A stretch of DNA of 64,000 bases, taken from assembly GCA_946560065.1 (NCBI GenBank), contig CAMNUE010000002.1, forward strand, positions 142,950 through 206,949, written 5' to 3'. The stretch comes from an uncultured bacterium (lineage in GTDB: Bacteria; Bacillota_I; Bacilli_A; RF39; UBA660). Shown here one piece after another: positions 43,383-52,836 of this stretch (positions are counted from its first letter, which is position 1; every line of letters begins with the position of its first letter). Both the position numbers and the translations under genes were made by a program. A model generated the notes under the pieces. It had not been told where the DNA came from, did no database searches, and saw only the letters and a program-made list of their open reading frames with translations.

Positions 43383-44765
43383 TTACTTATGTGATTCTGA
43401 AATATTTTCATTTTGAAGAACAGAATTTTTCTTAATTCCATCCAACATATCTTCAATAATTCTTCCAAATTGAGGACCTTCATAAACTGAATAATCATCA
43501 TTTGCTCTTCTTTCTTGAACACCAACTAATTCTTTATATAACGCATACTTTTCATTCAATGCATCCCACTCTGAAACATTGTCATATACATAATTTGGTT
43601 CTCTTTGCTTAGTATCCCAAATATAAAAATAAATTGCTGCAACCTGACATAAAATTTCTTTCTTTAAATTATCAACTTGAGAATCTTCTGAAATATAATA
43701 TCCACCTACAGCAGAAGCATTAGCTAATTCATTCATGAAAGCTCTTGCTGTTGGATCACTAAAAAACTGGTGATTTCCCCTCAATTGCATCATTTGATAT
43801 ATTCCCTCTTGAACATCTCTTACATCTTGATTAACCACAGCTATCTCATAATTACTTGCTTCTCTTCCTTCATCTTCAATTATTGGATAGCCATTTCTAT
43901 TATAATAACTAGCGAATTGTGATATTAACTTACCATACTCTATAACAGAATCAACCATCTCTCTAAAGTTAGGAACAGTATTCATATTATCCTGAATATA
44001 ATTATTTATATTTTTATACGAATTCTTTAAATTATAAGCTCGAAAGTTTAAATCATAAAGTTCTGAACCCCTAATATCTTGATTTCTTTCAACAAAATCA
44101 TTCATAATTTTATTTTTCTCAACTCTATCCATCATTTCTTCAATTATATTTCCAAACTGTGGACCTTCATAACTACTTCCATCATCTTTTTGAACTTGCT
44201 CTTCTATACCAACAGCATTTTTATATGTTTCATAATTACTTTTTAAAGCATTCCATTCGGACACATTATCATAAACATACTCAGGTTCTCTCTGTTTAGT
44301 ATCCCAAGTATAAAAATAAACTGAAGCTAAAGTAAATAAAACCGACTTCTTTGCTTCCTGAATAGATCTTTTTTCTGGTTGATTGTATTGTGCAGTCGTA
44401 GCACTATACAATAACTCATTCATAAATCTTTTTGCAGTTTCATCTCTAAACAATTCTGAACCAGCTCTAAGATTAACCATTTCCTGTAAGTTATCTCTAG
44501 CAACTCTCATTTCCGGAAAAACTAAAGGCAATTCATTACTTCCATCACTTCTATTAATATCATATCTTGGCAAATCATATTTCTTATAAAATTCATCATA
44601 CTTTGCAGACAACTCACCATATCTAGCAATACAATCAGTAAGTTCTGCAAAATTAATATTTGAAGCCGGATGAGACTTAATCCAATTATTTATTCTTTCA
44701 TAATCCTTTTCCAATTGATAAACCAGTTTATTCAATACATCTAATGAATCTCTATTCACAATCAT
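43383..44765 (-). CDS. Internally duplicated protein of unknown family
   Basis: A 460-aa soluble protein made of two related halves. Residues about 1-220 and 230-450 share the order YGELSAKYDEFY/YGKLISQFASYY, MNELLYSATT/MNELANASAV, VYFYTWDTKQREPEYVYDNVSEW / IYFYIWDTKQREPNYVYDNVSEW and SYEGPQFGNIIEEMM / VYEGPQFGRIIEDML. The 24-residue YFYxWDTKQREP block is nearly identical between halves. No signal peptide or membrane segment. No known family recognised. GTG at 44759 after GAGGGATGATT is an alternative start. Monocistronic, divergent from rnjA. Confidence 0.72.
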   Translation of the reverse strand: MIVNRDSLDVLNKLVYQLEKDYERINNWIKSHPASNINFAELTDCIARYGELSAKYDEFYKKYDLPRYDINRSDGSNELPLVFPEMRVARDNLQEMVNLRAGSELFRDETAKRFMNELLYSATTAQYNQPEKRSIQEAKKSVLFTLASVYFYTWDTKQREPEYVYDNVSEWNALKSNYETYKNAVGIEEQVQKDDGSSYEGPQFGNIIEEMMDRVEKNKIMNDFVERNQDIRGSELYDLNFRAYNLKNSYKNINNYIQDNMNTVPNFREMVDSVIEYGKLISQFASYYNRNGYPIIEDEGREASNYEIAVVNQDVRDVQEGIYQMMQLRGNHQFFSDPTARAFMNELANASAVGGYYISEDSQVDNLKKEILCQVAAIYFYIWDTKQREPNYVYDNVSEWDALNEKYALYKELVGVQERRANDDYSVYEGPQFGRIIEDMLDGIKKNSVLQNENISESHK

Positions 44766-44819
44766 CCCTCATTTCTATCACTAGTTAGTATACCAACATC
44801 AATAAAAAAATACAAGTTA

Positions 44820-44848
44820 TAGACAAAATTCAAAAAATATAGTATAAT
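44820..44848 (+). promoter_or_regulatory. Promoter of rnjA
   Basis: TAGACA, 17 bases, TATAAT; followed by a leader of about 40 bases and AAAGGAG before the ATG at 44896. Confidence 0.65.
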
Positions 44849-44895
44849 TTCATAGTTAGTTCTTTATAAAACTTATAAAAAAGAAAGGAGATTTT

Positions 44896-46572
44896 ATGAA
44901 TACAAAAGAAACCAATGAAACAAAATTAGTTGTTTTAGGTGGTTTAGGAGAAGTCGGAAAAAATATGTATTGTGTAATGCATAAAGACGCAATTGTTATT
45001 ATCGATGCCGGGGTTAGTTTCCCAGAAAGTGAACTTATGGGAGTGGACTATGTTTTACCAGATTTTACTTTTTTAAAAGAAAATGAAGACAAAATTAAAG
45101 CACTTTTAATTACTCATGGACATGAGGATCATATTGGAGGTATTCCATTCTTATTACAAAGTATTAATATTCCTGCAATTTATGCTCCAAATCATGCTAA
45201 AGAATTAATTGCTGTCAAATTACAAGATAGAAATATCAGATATGACAACTTGTTTGTATATACCGACAAAACTAAACTTAAATTTAAAGAAATAGAGATT
45301 GAATTTTTTAGAATAACTCACTCTATTCCAGATTCTCATGGTATAAGCATTAAAACACCAGATGGAAGAATCGTTACTACAGGAGATTACAAATTTGATT
45401 TAACTCCAATCGGACCTATGGCTGACTTATATAAAATGGCCTCTTTAGGAGAACAAGGAGTAGACTTATTAATCGGAGATTCTACAAATGCTTTAAATGA
45501 AGGATTCTCTAATAGTGAATCAGTTGTTGATGAAACATTAAATGAAATGTTTGATAAATGCAAAAATAGTAGAATAATTATCGCAACATTCGCATCAAAC
45601 ATTTATAGAGTTAAACATATCTTCGAGACATGTTATAAACATAATAGAAAAATTTGTATTTTTGGTAGAAGTATGGAAAATAACATTAATATATCCTTAA
45701 ATGGAGGTTATATCGACCATAAAGAACTACTTATTTCTCCAGAAGAAGCAAATAATCTAAAACCAAATGAGGTTACAATTCTTTGCACTGGTAGTCAAGG
45801 CGAACCACTTGCTGCCCTATCAAGAATTTCAAATGGAACACATAAGCAGATAAAATTAAGACCTGATGATGTTGTAATCTTCTCATCAAGTGCAATACCA
45901 GGAAATGCTTTAAGTATATCTAAAACAATTAATAAGTTATACCTAAAAGGAGTTAAAGTTTACACAAATAATGTTCTTGCAGATTTACATACATCTGGTC
46001 ATGCCAATGAAGAGGAAATTAAATTATTAATTAGATTATTTAGACCTAAATATTTAATGCCTTTCCATGGTGATTATAGAATGTTAAAGAAACAAGCCAA
46101 TATTGGAATAAACTGTGGAATACCAAAAGAGAATACATTTATTCTAAAGAATGGCGATACTTTAAACCTTAAAAATCATATAATTACTCGAGGAGAAAGT
46201 AAATCTGGTGCAGATATATATGTTGATGGTAACAGAATTGGAGAAATTGGTGGAGCTGTAATTAAAGATAGAAAAATAATGGCGAATGACGGAATACTAG
46301 TTGTAATTGTTAATGTTGACATGAAAAAAAGAGAACTATTAATAAAACCAAATATTACTACAAGAGGTTTTATTCTAGTCAATGAAAATGAAGAACTAAT
46401 TCATAAGATTGAAAATAAAGCAGAACAAACAATAACAAATGCCTTAACTAATCCAAAATCAACATTCGCAAGCTTAAAAAATGATATAACTGATACATTA
46501 TATCCTTATATAAATAATCTTACAGGAAGAAAGCCAATTATCCTTCCAATAATATTAGATATTAAAAAATAA
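44896..46572 (+). CDS. rnjA: Ribonuclease J
   Basis: A 558-aa metallo-beta-lactamase/beta-CASP ribonuclease with 5'-exo and endonuclease activity on mRNA and rRNA. The zinc motif THGHEDHIGGIP (HxHxDH) and later His/Asp motifs (HSIPDSHGI, TTGDYKFD, SGHANEEE, PFHGDYRML) are complete. Length fits. Together with rny in the same window it gives the core RNA-decay set of a Firmicute. The start follows AAAGGAGATTTT. Confidence 0.96.
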   Translation: MNTKETNETKLVVLGGLGEVGKNMYCVMHKDAIVIIDAGVSFPESELMGVDYVLPDFTFLKENEDKIKALLITHGHEDHIGGIPFLLQSINIPAIYAPNHAKELIAVKLQDRNIRYDNLFVYTDKTKLKFKEIEIEFFRITHSIPDSHGISIKTPDGRIVTTGDYKFDLTPIGPMADLYKMASLGEQGVDLLIGDSTNALNEGFSNSESVVDETLNEMFDKCKNSRIIIATFASNIYRVKHIFETCYKHNRKICIFGRSMENNINISLNGGYIDHKELLISPEEANNLKPNEVTILCTGSQGEPLAALSRISNGTHKQIKLRPDDVVIFSSSAIPGNALSISKTINKLYLKGVKVYTNNVLADLHTSGHANEEEIKLLIRLFRPKYLMPFHGDYRMLKKQANIGINCGIPKENTFILKNGDTLNLKNHIITRGESKSGADIYVDGNRIGEIGGAVIKDRKIMANDGILVVIVNVDMKKRELLIKPNITTRGFILVNENEELIHKIENKAEQTITNALTNPKSTFASLKNDITDTLYPYINNLTGRKPIILPIILDIKK

Positions 46573-46602
46573 AATGCATTAAAAAATGCATTTTTATTTT
46601 TT
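46572..46602 (+). terminator. Terminator after rnjA
   Basis: AAATGCATT / AATGCATTT stem followed by TTATTTTTT. Confidence 0.85.
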
Positions 46603-46618
46603 CCACAATCATTTATTC

Positions 46619-46966
46619 CTATATTCTATAATAAATTTTATTCTCAATTACACTTCTTAAATCAGTATACTTAAAATTACAAAATAAAGACAAATAGAAA
46701 TAAAAATAACAAACTTTTTTATTGTTAAGTTTTAAAAGTTCTCGATAACTATCCCAATCCAAATCATTCATATTATCTATAAATATTGGAAAATATAAAT
46801 AAAATTTTTTCATAAAAATAATATTCTCGTATGAAAACATTGAACTATTACCAAAATAATAAGCTAAATAAGAAGAACATTTTTTTGTTATATTCTCACA
46901 CATATACTTTTTTTCCACAGTAAATTTACCAACTTTCCAAAAAAAATTTAACTGCCGTTTATTAAT
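46619..46966 (-). CDS. Stand-alone DUF1016 N-terminal domain protein
   Basis: A 115-aa protein that follows the DUF1016_N (YhcG-like) consensus: FWKVGKFTVEKKY, then SSYLAYYFGNSSMFSYENIIFMKKFYLYFPIF, WDSYRELLKLNN, FYFYLSL and LRSVIENKIYYRI. Full YhcG proteins carry a C-terminal PDDEXK nuclease, which is absent here. The ORF track begins at ATG 47026, but that part is the rny terminator's U-tract. A strong AGGAGGTGA stands 7 bases before an ATT at 46966, which would be an AUU start as in infC. Partner or nuclease is not nearby. Confidence 0.6.
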   Translation of the reverse strand: MNKRQLNFFWKVGKFTVEKKYMCENITKKCSSYLAYYFGNSSMFSYENIIFMKKFYLYFPIFIDNMNDLDWDSYRELLKLNNKKVCYFYFYLSLFCNFKYTDLRSVIENKIYYRI

Positions 46967-47011
46967 AAAATCACCTCCTATTTTATTATTCGATAAAAAT
47001 AAAAATAAGTA

Positions 47012-47038
47012 CAAAAAAAGAAGCATTACTTTGCTTCT
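47012..47038 (-). terminator. Terminator overlapping rny stop
   Basis: GAAGCA-AAGTAA-TGCTTC, then TTTTTTT, on the minus strand; the stop codon lies in the loop. Confidence 0.85.
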
Positions 47039-48579
47039 TCAACTGCCCTTGTTTCACGAACAACAGTAATTTTAATTGTTCCTGGATATTTAAGATTAGC
47101 TTCAATCTTCTCTTTAACTTCACGAGCAATACGATGCGCTTCTAAATCATCTACTTCTTCTGGCTTAACAACTACACGTAATTCTCTACCAGCCTGAACA
47201 GCATAAGTTTTTTCCACACCTTTAATTTCGTTACCAACTTCTTCAAGTTGTGATAATCTTTTAATATAATTTTCTAAAGAATCATTTCTAGCCCCAGGTC
47301 TTGATGCAGACAAAGCATCAGCTATAGCAACAATTGTCGAAATGACACTAGTAGCAGGAGCATCTCCATGATGAGAAGCGATTGCATTCACAACAACTTC
47401 ATTCTCATGAAATTTCTTCGCAATATCTACTCCAATATCAACATGGCTTCCCTCTATTTCATGATCAATTGCTTTTCCAATGTCATGAAGTAGTCCCGCT
47501 CTTTTAGCAAGATTAACATTTTCACCTAATTCACCAGCAAGTAATCCAGATAATTCTGCAACTTCTTTAGAATGTTGTAGTGCATTTTGCCCAAAACTAG
47601 TTCTAAAATGTAATTTACCAATTATCTCAATCAACTCTGGATCAAACTTAGTCAATCCTAACTCAAAAGTTATATCTTGACCATACTCCATAATTTTTTG
47701 TTTCATATCTTTACAAACTTTATCATAAAGTTCTTCAATACGAGTTGGATGAATACGTCCATCTTTAATTAAACTCTCTAAAGTTACTCTAGCAATTTCC
47801 CTTCTCAAAGGATCGAAACTTGATAGTACTACAGCCTCAGGAGTATCATCAATAATTAAATCAACACCTGTAATAGCTTCTATCGTACGAATATTTCTTC
47901 CTTCTCTACCAATTATTCTACCTTTCATTTCATCATTAGGTAAATCAATAACTGTAACTGTTTGATCACTTGCAATATCAGCCGCATACTTCTGCATTGA
48001 AGTAACTATCATTTCACGAGCTTTCTTATCTGCTTCCAATTTAGCCTCATTTTCACGTTCTCTAATATACTCAGATATTTCTTTAGTCATATTCTCTTTT
48101 ACTTTACTCATGACTAATTCACGTGCCTTTTCTTTACTAAATCCAGAAATCTTTTCAAGTAAATCTAATTGTTCTTTTTTTATTTCCTCCACTTTACTTT
48201 TTTCATTTTGGATTTCTTCTTGTTTTTCAGAAAGTTTATCTTCACGTTCATCTAAAGCAAGTTCACGTTTCTGATACATTTCATCACGTTTATTAATGCT
48301 TTCTTCACGTTGTAATAATCTATTCTCACTTTCTTTCAATTCATTTTTCTTTTCTCGAATTTCCTTATCTAAATCCAACTTCAATCTATGAGCCTCTTCT
48401 TTTTGCTCAATTGCCGCATCTCTTTTTAATTTATCAATCTCTTTTTTAGTCTGATTAATAAGATTTTCAGACTTTTTAGATGCCAAATTACCTCTTATAT
48501 AATTAATTATAAAGGATACAACGATACCTACAACTAGGCCGATTACAACAAGTAAAATGGAGAACAAAATCTTTTCCAT
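47026..48579 (-). CDS. rny: Ribonuclease Y
   Basis: A 517-aa membrane-anchored endonuclease that initiates mRNA decay. An N-terminal transmembrane helix ([24 protein letters not shown]), a long coiled coil (about 30-180), a KH domain ([23 protein letters not shown]), and an HD domain ([21 protein letters not shown], with HHGD) are complete. Shine-Dalgarno GATGGAGGAATTAT. A hairpin sits directly upstream of it (48592-48622). Gene order recA-rny matches Bacillus, with murE inserted. Confidence 0.96.
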   Translation of the reverse strand: MEKILFSILLVVIGLVVGIVVSFIINYIRGNLASKKSENLINQTKKEIDKLKRDAAIEQKEEAHRLKLDLDKEIREKKNELKESENRLLQREESINKRDEMYQKRELALDEREDKLSEKQEEIQNEKSKVEEIKKEQLDLLEKISGFSKEKARELVMSKVKENMTKEISEYIRERENEAKLEADKKAREMIVTSMQKYAADIASDQTVTVIDLPNDEMKGRIIGREGRNIRTIEAITGVDLIIDDTPEAVVLSSFDPLRREIARVTLESLIKDGRIHPTRIEELYDKVCKDMKQKIMEYGQDITFELGLTKFDPELIEIIGKLHFRTSFGQNALQHSKEVAELSGLLAGELGENVNLAKRAGLLHDIGKAIDHEIEGSHVDIGVDIAKKFHENEVVVNAIASHHGDAPATSVISTIVAIADALSASRPGARNDSLENYIKRLSQLEEVGNEIKGVEKTYAVQAGRELRVVVKPEEVDDLEAHRIAREVKEKIEANLKYPGTIKITVVRETRAVEEAK

Positions 48580-48591
48580 ATAATTCCTCCA

Positions 48592-48622
48592 TCTAGATTA
48601 GAATATAAACCTCTAATCTAAC
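48592..48622 (-). promoter_or_regulatory. Leader hairpin before the rny ribosome-binding site
   Basis: AGATTAGA / TCTAATCT arms flank a 9-base loop, ending a few bases before the rny Shine-Dalgarno. There is no U-tract, so it is not an obvious terminator. It may stabilise the 5' end or act in autoregulation; function unknown. Confidence 0.4.
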
Positions 48623-48681
48623 TCTATTGTAATTTTATTTTATAACCTTGTCAAGAAAAAGAAAAAGACCTATTACAAAGT

Positions 48682-50064
48682 TTAATTAGCAAAATATTTC
48701 TCAACAACTTCATAATCACAATAAGGAACTTTCTCATTATTTATTGCCATATAATTATCTCTTCCTTTTCCAAGTATTAGCACTATATCATCTTTATTAG
48801 CAATACTTAAAGCATGATTAATAGCTTCTTCTCTATCAATAAATCTTAAATAATCTTTTCTACTTCCAACCATCTGATCAATTATATCAGAAACATTTTC
48901 ATCTCTAGGATCATCCATAGTAAATATAGCGATATCACTTTTATCCATAACAAGATTCCCTATTATATTCCTTTTACTTTTTTCCCTTCCTCCAGCACAT
49001 CCAACTACAGTAATAAGTTTTCCACAAGTACTAAATGTGTCAAGAATATTCTTTGTGCCATTGATAGTATGAGCATAATCTAAAATAATTTTATAATCTT
49101 GTCCGAAATCTAATTCTTCACATCTACCACGAACATACCCAATCTTTTCAATTCGCTCAATCAACACATTCTTATCGATTCCAAACAATAAACCTATTAT
49201 AAAAGCCATTACTATATTGTAAACATTATGCTTACCTTTTAGTGGACTCTTAATCTCAAATATTTCCTCTTTATATTTTACAGATATTTCTGTAAAATTA
49301 GACAAATAGTTTACATTAAATATTTGGTAATCATTGTTTTTATCAAAACCAAAAGTCGACATATTTTGACAAGTGATATTTTGTAAAATTTTGTCATCTC
49401 CATTTACAACGATATATCCATTCTTTTTAACTAAATCAAGTAATTTAAACTTACATTTTACATAATTGTCAAAAGAACCGTGTACATTCAAATGATCACC
49501 TGTTACATTTGTAAATGCAACAATGTCAAATTCAAAATTCTTTACTCTATCGTGCAATAAAGCTTCACTTGATACCTCCATAACTGTAGTAGCACAATAA
49601 TCTTTAATATATTTCAAATTAGCATATAATTCATCAACACAAGGAGTAGTATTTTTTGTTGGAAATGTTTTATCCACAACACTTAAACCATTAGTACCAA
49701 CATATGCTGCATCACCAATTATCTTTTTCACTAAAGTAGCAGTAGTTGTTTTACCATCTGTACCCGTTATTCCAATAAAATGATAATCATCCAAACAAAT
49801 ATCATAAAACTTCATACATGCTTCTACAAAAAAATTATTAATATCTAAAACTTTTATATAAGGTATATCTACATCAATATCCCTATCACAAACAATAAAT
49901 GAGCAACCTCTTTCTACTGCATCATCGATATAATCATAATGATCCACATTAAAACCTCTAGTTGCAACAAATAAATATCCTTTTTTTACATTTCTGGAAT
50001 CATCAGTAATACCTGAAATATTTATATCATAGTCACACTCAATAATATCTTTTATTTTTTTCAT
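48682..50064 (-). CDS. murE: UDP-MurNAc-tripeptide ligase MurE
   Basis: A 460-aa cytosolic ATP-dependent ligase that adds the third residue to the peptidoglycan stem. Motifs: GITGTDGKTTTATLVKK (ATP loop), TTPCVDELY, VMEVSSEAL, FTNVTGDHLNVHG, and the substrate-specificity motif DDPRDE. The Arg in DxPR normally goes with meso-diaminopimelate, so DAP is the more likely substrate. ATG 50064 after GGAGATGAGGGT is preferred; the track adds 15 residues. Between recA and rny, an unusual place. Confidence 0.9.
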   Translation of the reverse strand: MKKIKDIIECDYDINISGITDDSRNVKKGYLFVATRGFNVDHYDYIDDAVERGCSFIVCDRDIDVDIPYIKVLDINNFFVEACMKFYDICLDDYHFIGITGTDGKTTTATLVKKIIGDAAYVGTNGLSVVDKTFPTKNTTPCVDELYANLKYIKDYCATTVMEVSSEALLHDRVKNFEFDIVAFTNVTGDHLNVHGSFDNYVKCKFKLLDLVKKNGYIVVNGDDKILQNITCQNMSTFGFDKNNDYQIFNVNYLSNFTEISVKYKEEIFEIKSPLKGKHNVYNIVMAFIIGLLFGIDKNVLIERIEKIGYVRGRCEELDFGQDYKIILDYAHTINGTKNILDTFSTCGKLITVVGCAGGREKSKRNIIGNLVMDKSDIAIFTMDDPRDENVSDIIDQMVGSRKDYLRFIDREEAINHALSIANKDDIVLILGKGRDNYMAINNEKVPYCDYEVVEKYFAN

Positions 50065-50142
50065 ACCCTCATCTCCATTAAATAATATGTTAAAATATTT
50101 TATCCACAACTAAAAATACAAAATAAATAAAAAGAAAAAGAT

Positions 50143-51204
50143 TTATTTCTTATCTTCTTCTTTCTTAGACGATTTTTTTGTACCAGTAGCAACTTTGTCT
50201 TCTAAGGCTATATCATAGTACTCTCTAACCTTAAATTCAATTTCATCTCTAAGTTCTGGATTATCCTTAAGAAGCAGTTTGACATTTTCTTTACCTTGTC
50301 CAAGTTTCTCTCCTTGATATGAATACCAAGCCCCAGTTTTCTCAACAATTGCTGCCTCTGCTGCCAAATCAAGAACTTCTCCTTCTCTAGAAACTCCTTC
50401 TCCATACATAATATCTACAGTAGCTGTTTTAAAAGGTGGCGCTACTTTATTTTTTACGACTTTAATTGTTGTTTTATTTCCAACAACACCGTCTCCCATT
50501 TTCAATTGCTCATTACGTCTTATATCTAATCTAATAGTAGAATAAAATTTAAGTGCTCTACCACCTGGAGTTGTTTCTGGGTTACCAAACATGACCCCAA
50601 CTTTCTCACGTAACTGATTTATAAAAATACATGTAGTCTTTGTCTTGTTAATTGTTCCAGACAACTTACGTAATGCTTGAGACATAAGTCTTGCCTGCAA
50701 TCCAACATGAGAATCTCCCATTTCACCATCAATTTCAGCCTGTGGAACAAGTGCCGCAACAGAATCAATAACAACAATACTCAAAGCCTCACTTCTAACC
50801 AAGGCTTCACAAATTTCAAGAGCCTGTTCACCTGTATCTGGTTGAGAAAGTAAAAGATCATCTATATTAACACCCAATCTCTCAGCATAAACTGGATCTA
50901 AAGCATGCTCAGCATCAATGAATGCAGCTCTTCCTCCAGCCTTTTGATGTTCCGCTATAGCCTGAAGAGCAAATGTTGTTTTACCAGAAGACTCTGGACC
51001 ATATATCTCAATAATACGTCCTTTAGGATAACCTCCAACACCCAAAGCAATATCAAGTGATAAACACCCACTTGAACATACATCAACCTTCATATGTTTA
51101 TTGTCGCCCAATTTCATTATTGAACCTTTTCCAAATTGTTTTTCAATATCATTTAATACTTGTTCTAAAGCTTTATCCTTAGAAACTTCCTTACTTAAAG
51201 CCAT
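50143..51204 (-). CDS. recA: Recombinase RecA
   Basis: A 353-aa RecA: Walker [37 protein letters not shown] (loop L1), [29 protein letters not shown] (loop L2), with an acidic/basic C-terminal tail. Start after GAGGAGGAAAAAC. Promoter TTGCAA-17-TACAAT and a possible LexA site lie upstream. It drives recombination and the SOS response. Confidence 0.98.
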   Translation of the reverse strand: MALSKEVSKDKALEQVLNDIEKQFGKGSIMKLGDNKHMKVDVCSSGCLSLDIALGVGGYPKGRIIEIYGPESSGKTTFALQAIAEHQKAGGRAAFIDAEHALDPVYAERLGVNIDDLLLSQPDTGEQALEICEALVRSEALSIVVIDSVAALVPQAEIDGEMGDSHVGLQARLMSQALRKLSGTINKTKTTCIFINQLREKVGVMFGNPETTPGGRALKFYSTIRLDIRRNEQLKMGDGVVGNKTTIKVVKNKVAPPFKTATVDIMYGEGVSREGEVLDLAAEAAIVEKTGAWYSYQGEKLGQGKENVKLLLKDNPELRDEIEFKVREYYDIALEDKVATGTKKSSKKEEDKK

Positions 51205-51236
51205 GTTTTTCCTCCTCGTAAATAACTTACAATATC

Positions 51237-51265
51237 ATTGTATACTAATATTTTTCAAATTGCAA
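51237..51265 (-). promoter_or_regulatory. recA promoter
   Basis: Minus strand TTGCAA, 17 bases, TACAAT, with the start about 30 bases before the ATG. Confidence 0.75.
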
Positions 51266-51273
51266 GATATTTG

Positions 51274-51287
51274 CGAACAATTGTTTT
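51274..51287. promoter_or_regulatory. Possible LexA (SOS) box upstream of recA
   Basis: CGAACAATTGTTTT resembles the Gram-positive consensus CGAACnnnnGTTYG with a perfect left half and two mismatches in the right half. It lies about 9 bases upstream of the -35 box, not over it, so the call is moderate. Confidence 0.45.
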
Positions 51288-51311
51288 ATTAAAATAGAAA
51301 GTTTCCTTATA

Positions 51312-51350
51312 ATAAAAAAGAAAAATTCTCTTAGCAAAAAAGAGAATTTT
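51312..51350 (-). terminator. Terminator after pgsA
   Basis: AAAATTCTCT / AGAGAATTTT stem with TTCTTTTTT after it on the minus strand. Confidence 0.85.
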
Positions 51351-51369
51351 AAAGTCAATTTTATCTTAA

Positions 51370-51972
51370 TTATAAAACTTCACTTTTAGTAAAAATAATA
51401 TCTTTATTTAAAGTAAAATACTGAACTGCACTAATAATAGACATGATACTTGCAAAATATAACAAGAATAAATCAACTCTGATATTTATAAATTCAAATG
51501 GAATATTGTAAAAGAAAACTAATACCAAGCCAACCATCATTGAAGCAGTTTTCAATTTACCGGATTTAATTGCCGCAACCACTTTACCCTTATTAGCAGC
51601 CTCCATTTTTATTGCATCTACTATAATATCTCTTGAAATAATAATAACTGGAATTATTGCATTAATAAATCCATTTGCTGCCAAAATAATCAATATTGGG
51701 TTAACCAAAACTTTATCTGCAATAGCATCAAGCATTTTTCCAGTATCTGTAACTTGATTATTTTTACGAGCAAGATAACCATCTAAGAAATCTGTTAAAC
51801 TAGCAATTATAAAAATAACTCCTGCAATGATATAATTTAACTCTACCGCAACACCATTCACATCATACTTTGGAAAATTAAATCCAAAGAACGAAAATGG
51901 TATACACAATAATGCTACAATCACGATTGTTAAAAAAAGTCTCAAAACAGTAATTTTAGTTGGTAAATTCAT
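51370..51972 (-). CDS. pgsA: Phosphatidylglycerophosphate synthase
   Basis: A 200-aa integral membrane enzyme (CDP-alcohol phosphatidyltransferase) that makes phosphatidylglycerol phosphate. MNLPTKITVLRLFLTI at the N-terminus, the family signature DGYLARKNNQVTDTGKMLDAIADKVL (DG-AR-G-D-D), and four to five further helices are visible. ATG 51972 after AAAGGAGAAAAGTATTT is correct; it lies inside the end of the rodZ-like gene, so they are coupled. Confidence 0.94.
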   Translation of the reverse strand: MNLPTKITVLRLFLTIVIVALLCIPFSFFGFNFPKYDVNGVAVELNYIIAGVIFIIASLTDFLDGYLARKNNQVTDTGKMLDAIADKVLVNPILIILAANGFINAIIPVIIISRDIIVDAIKMEAANKGKVVAAIKSGKLKTASMMVGLVLVFFYNIPFEFINIRVDLFLLYFASIMSIISAVQYFTLNKDIIFTKSEVL

Positions 51973-52453
51973 AAATACTTTTCTCCTTTCCCACATAAGC
52001 TTTTAATTCATCAACTCTACTTGGCGCTTTATTAATATTACTAACAACTAAATAAATTATTAATGCAAGCAATAAAACACCAATTATAACATAAACAAAA
52101 GGCCACAAGTTAATTTTCTCTTTATGTTCTATAGTATATGGAGATTTTATTTTTTTCTCTTCACTCTCTTTTTTCTTTTGAGCACTTCTAATGTCATCAA
52201 GTGATATTTTAGACGTATGTTGAAATAAAAAATCATTAAATTCATCAACAACTTTATCTGGATCAAGCCCCAAATATTTAGCATATAACTTCACTGATTC
52301 TCTAAGTTCATAAACATCTTTAAAAGCTCTTACATTACCACTTTCTATATTTTCCAAATGTGATGTTGATAGTTCAAGATCTTCGCAAGCTTCAGTCAAG
52401 CTAACACCATTACCAATACGTGTTTTCTTTAAATACTCACCTAATTCCTTCAT
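51956..52453 (-). CDS. RodZ-like HTH membrane protein
   Basis: A 165-aa protein with a RodZ-type N-terminal HTH (about 1-75: MKELGEYLKKTRIGNGVSLTEACEDLELSTSHLENIESG), a basic linker and one transmembrane helix (FVYVIIGVLLLALIIYLVV, about 125-145), then a short tail. It is shorter than full RodZ, lacking the periplasmic domain. RodZ couples MreB to the wall machinery. ATG 52453 after GAGGTGTTGT is preferred; the track's N-terminal 25 residues are part of rnpB. rodZ-pgsA order is conserved in Firmicutes. Confidence 0.8.
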   Translation of the reverse strand: MKELGEYLKKTRIGNGVSLTEACEDLELSTSHLENIESGNVRAFKDVYELRESVKLYAKYLGLDPDKVVDEFNDFLFQHTSKISLDDIRSAQKKKESEEKKIKSPYTIEHKEKINLWPFVYVIIGVLLLALIIYLVVSNINKAPSRVDELKAYVGKEKSIYEFTN

Positions 52454-52483
52454 ACAACACCTCATTCTTTTTAACAACAATAA

Positions 52484-52836
52484 ATATAAATAAGCCATGT
52501 TCTGTTCCTGTTTCCAGGCGACAAACATTTATCTACCAATATATTATATTAGTCCTTAACTTGATTCGTTTCTCTTGTTAAGACTCCCCTACCAAATTTG
52601 GGTTTCTCACTCGCGGGGTTTACCACGTTTCACTCTTTTGTTTCCAAAAGCATCGTCACTGCGGCACTTTACGGATTATTCCATATTAAAAACTTAGGAA
52701 TAATATCCGCCGTTAGTATAAACTACCCTAGGTTATTTTTTCCCTAGGCACGAACACTACAATCATCACAGACTGTGTGAGCATGGACTTTCCTCAAGAG
52801 TAATAAGTACTCCAGCGTTTGTCTATATATTAATTG
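52484..52836 (-). ncRNA. rnpB: RNase P RNA (B-type)
   Basis: The catalytic RNA of RNase P, which trims tRNA 5' ends. Conserved blocks on the minus strand are GAGGAAAGTCCATGCTCACACAG, TAGTGTTCGTGCCTAGGG, AGTGCCGCAGTGACGA, GAGTGAAACGTGGTAAACCCC, GAGTGAGAAACCCAAATTTGG and the 3' GAACAGAACATGGCTTAT. The 5' end pairs loosely with the 3' end. It is somewhat shorter than Bacillus rnpB. Both ends are estimates. Position between gpsB and rodZ fits Bacillus order. Confidence 0.96.

Noticed and set aside
52454-52528. 25-residue extension of the RodZ-like protein
   Set aside because: This segment is the 3' end of RNase P RNA.
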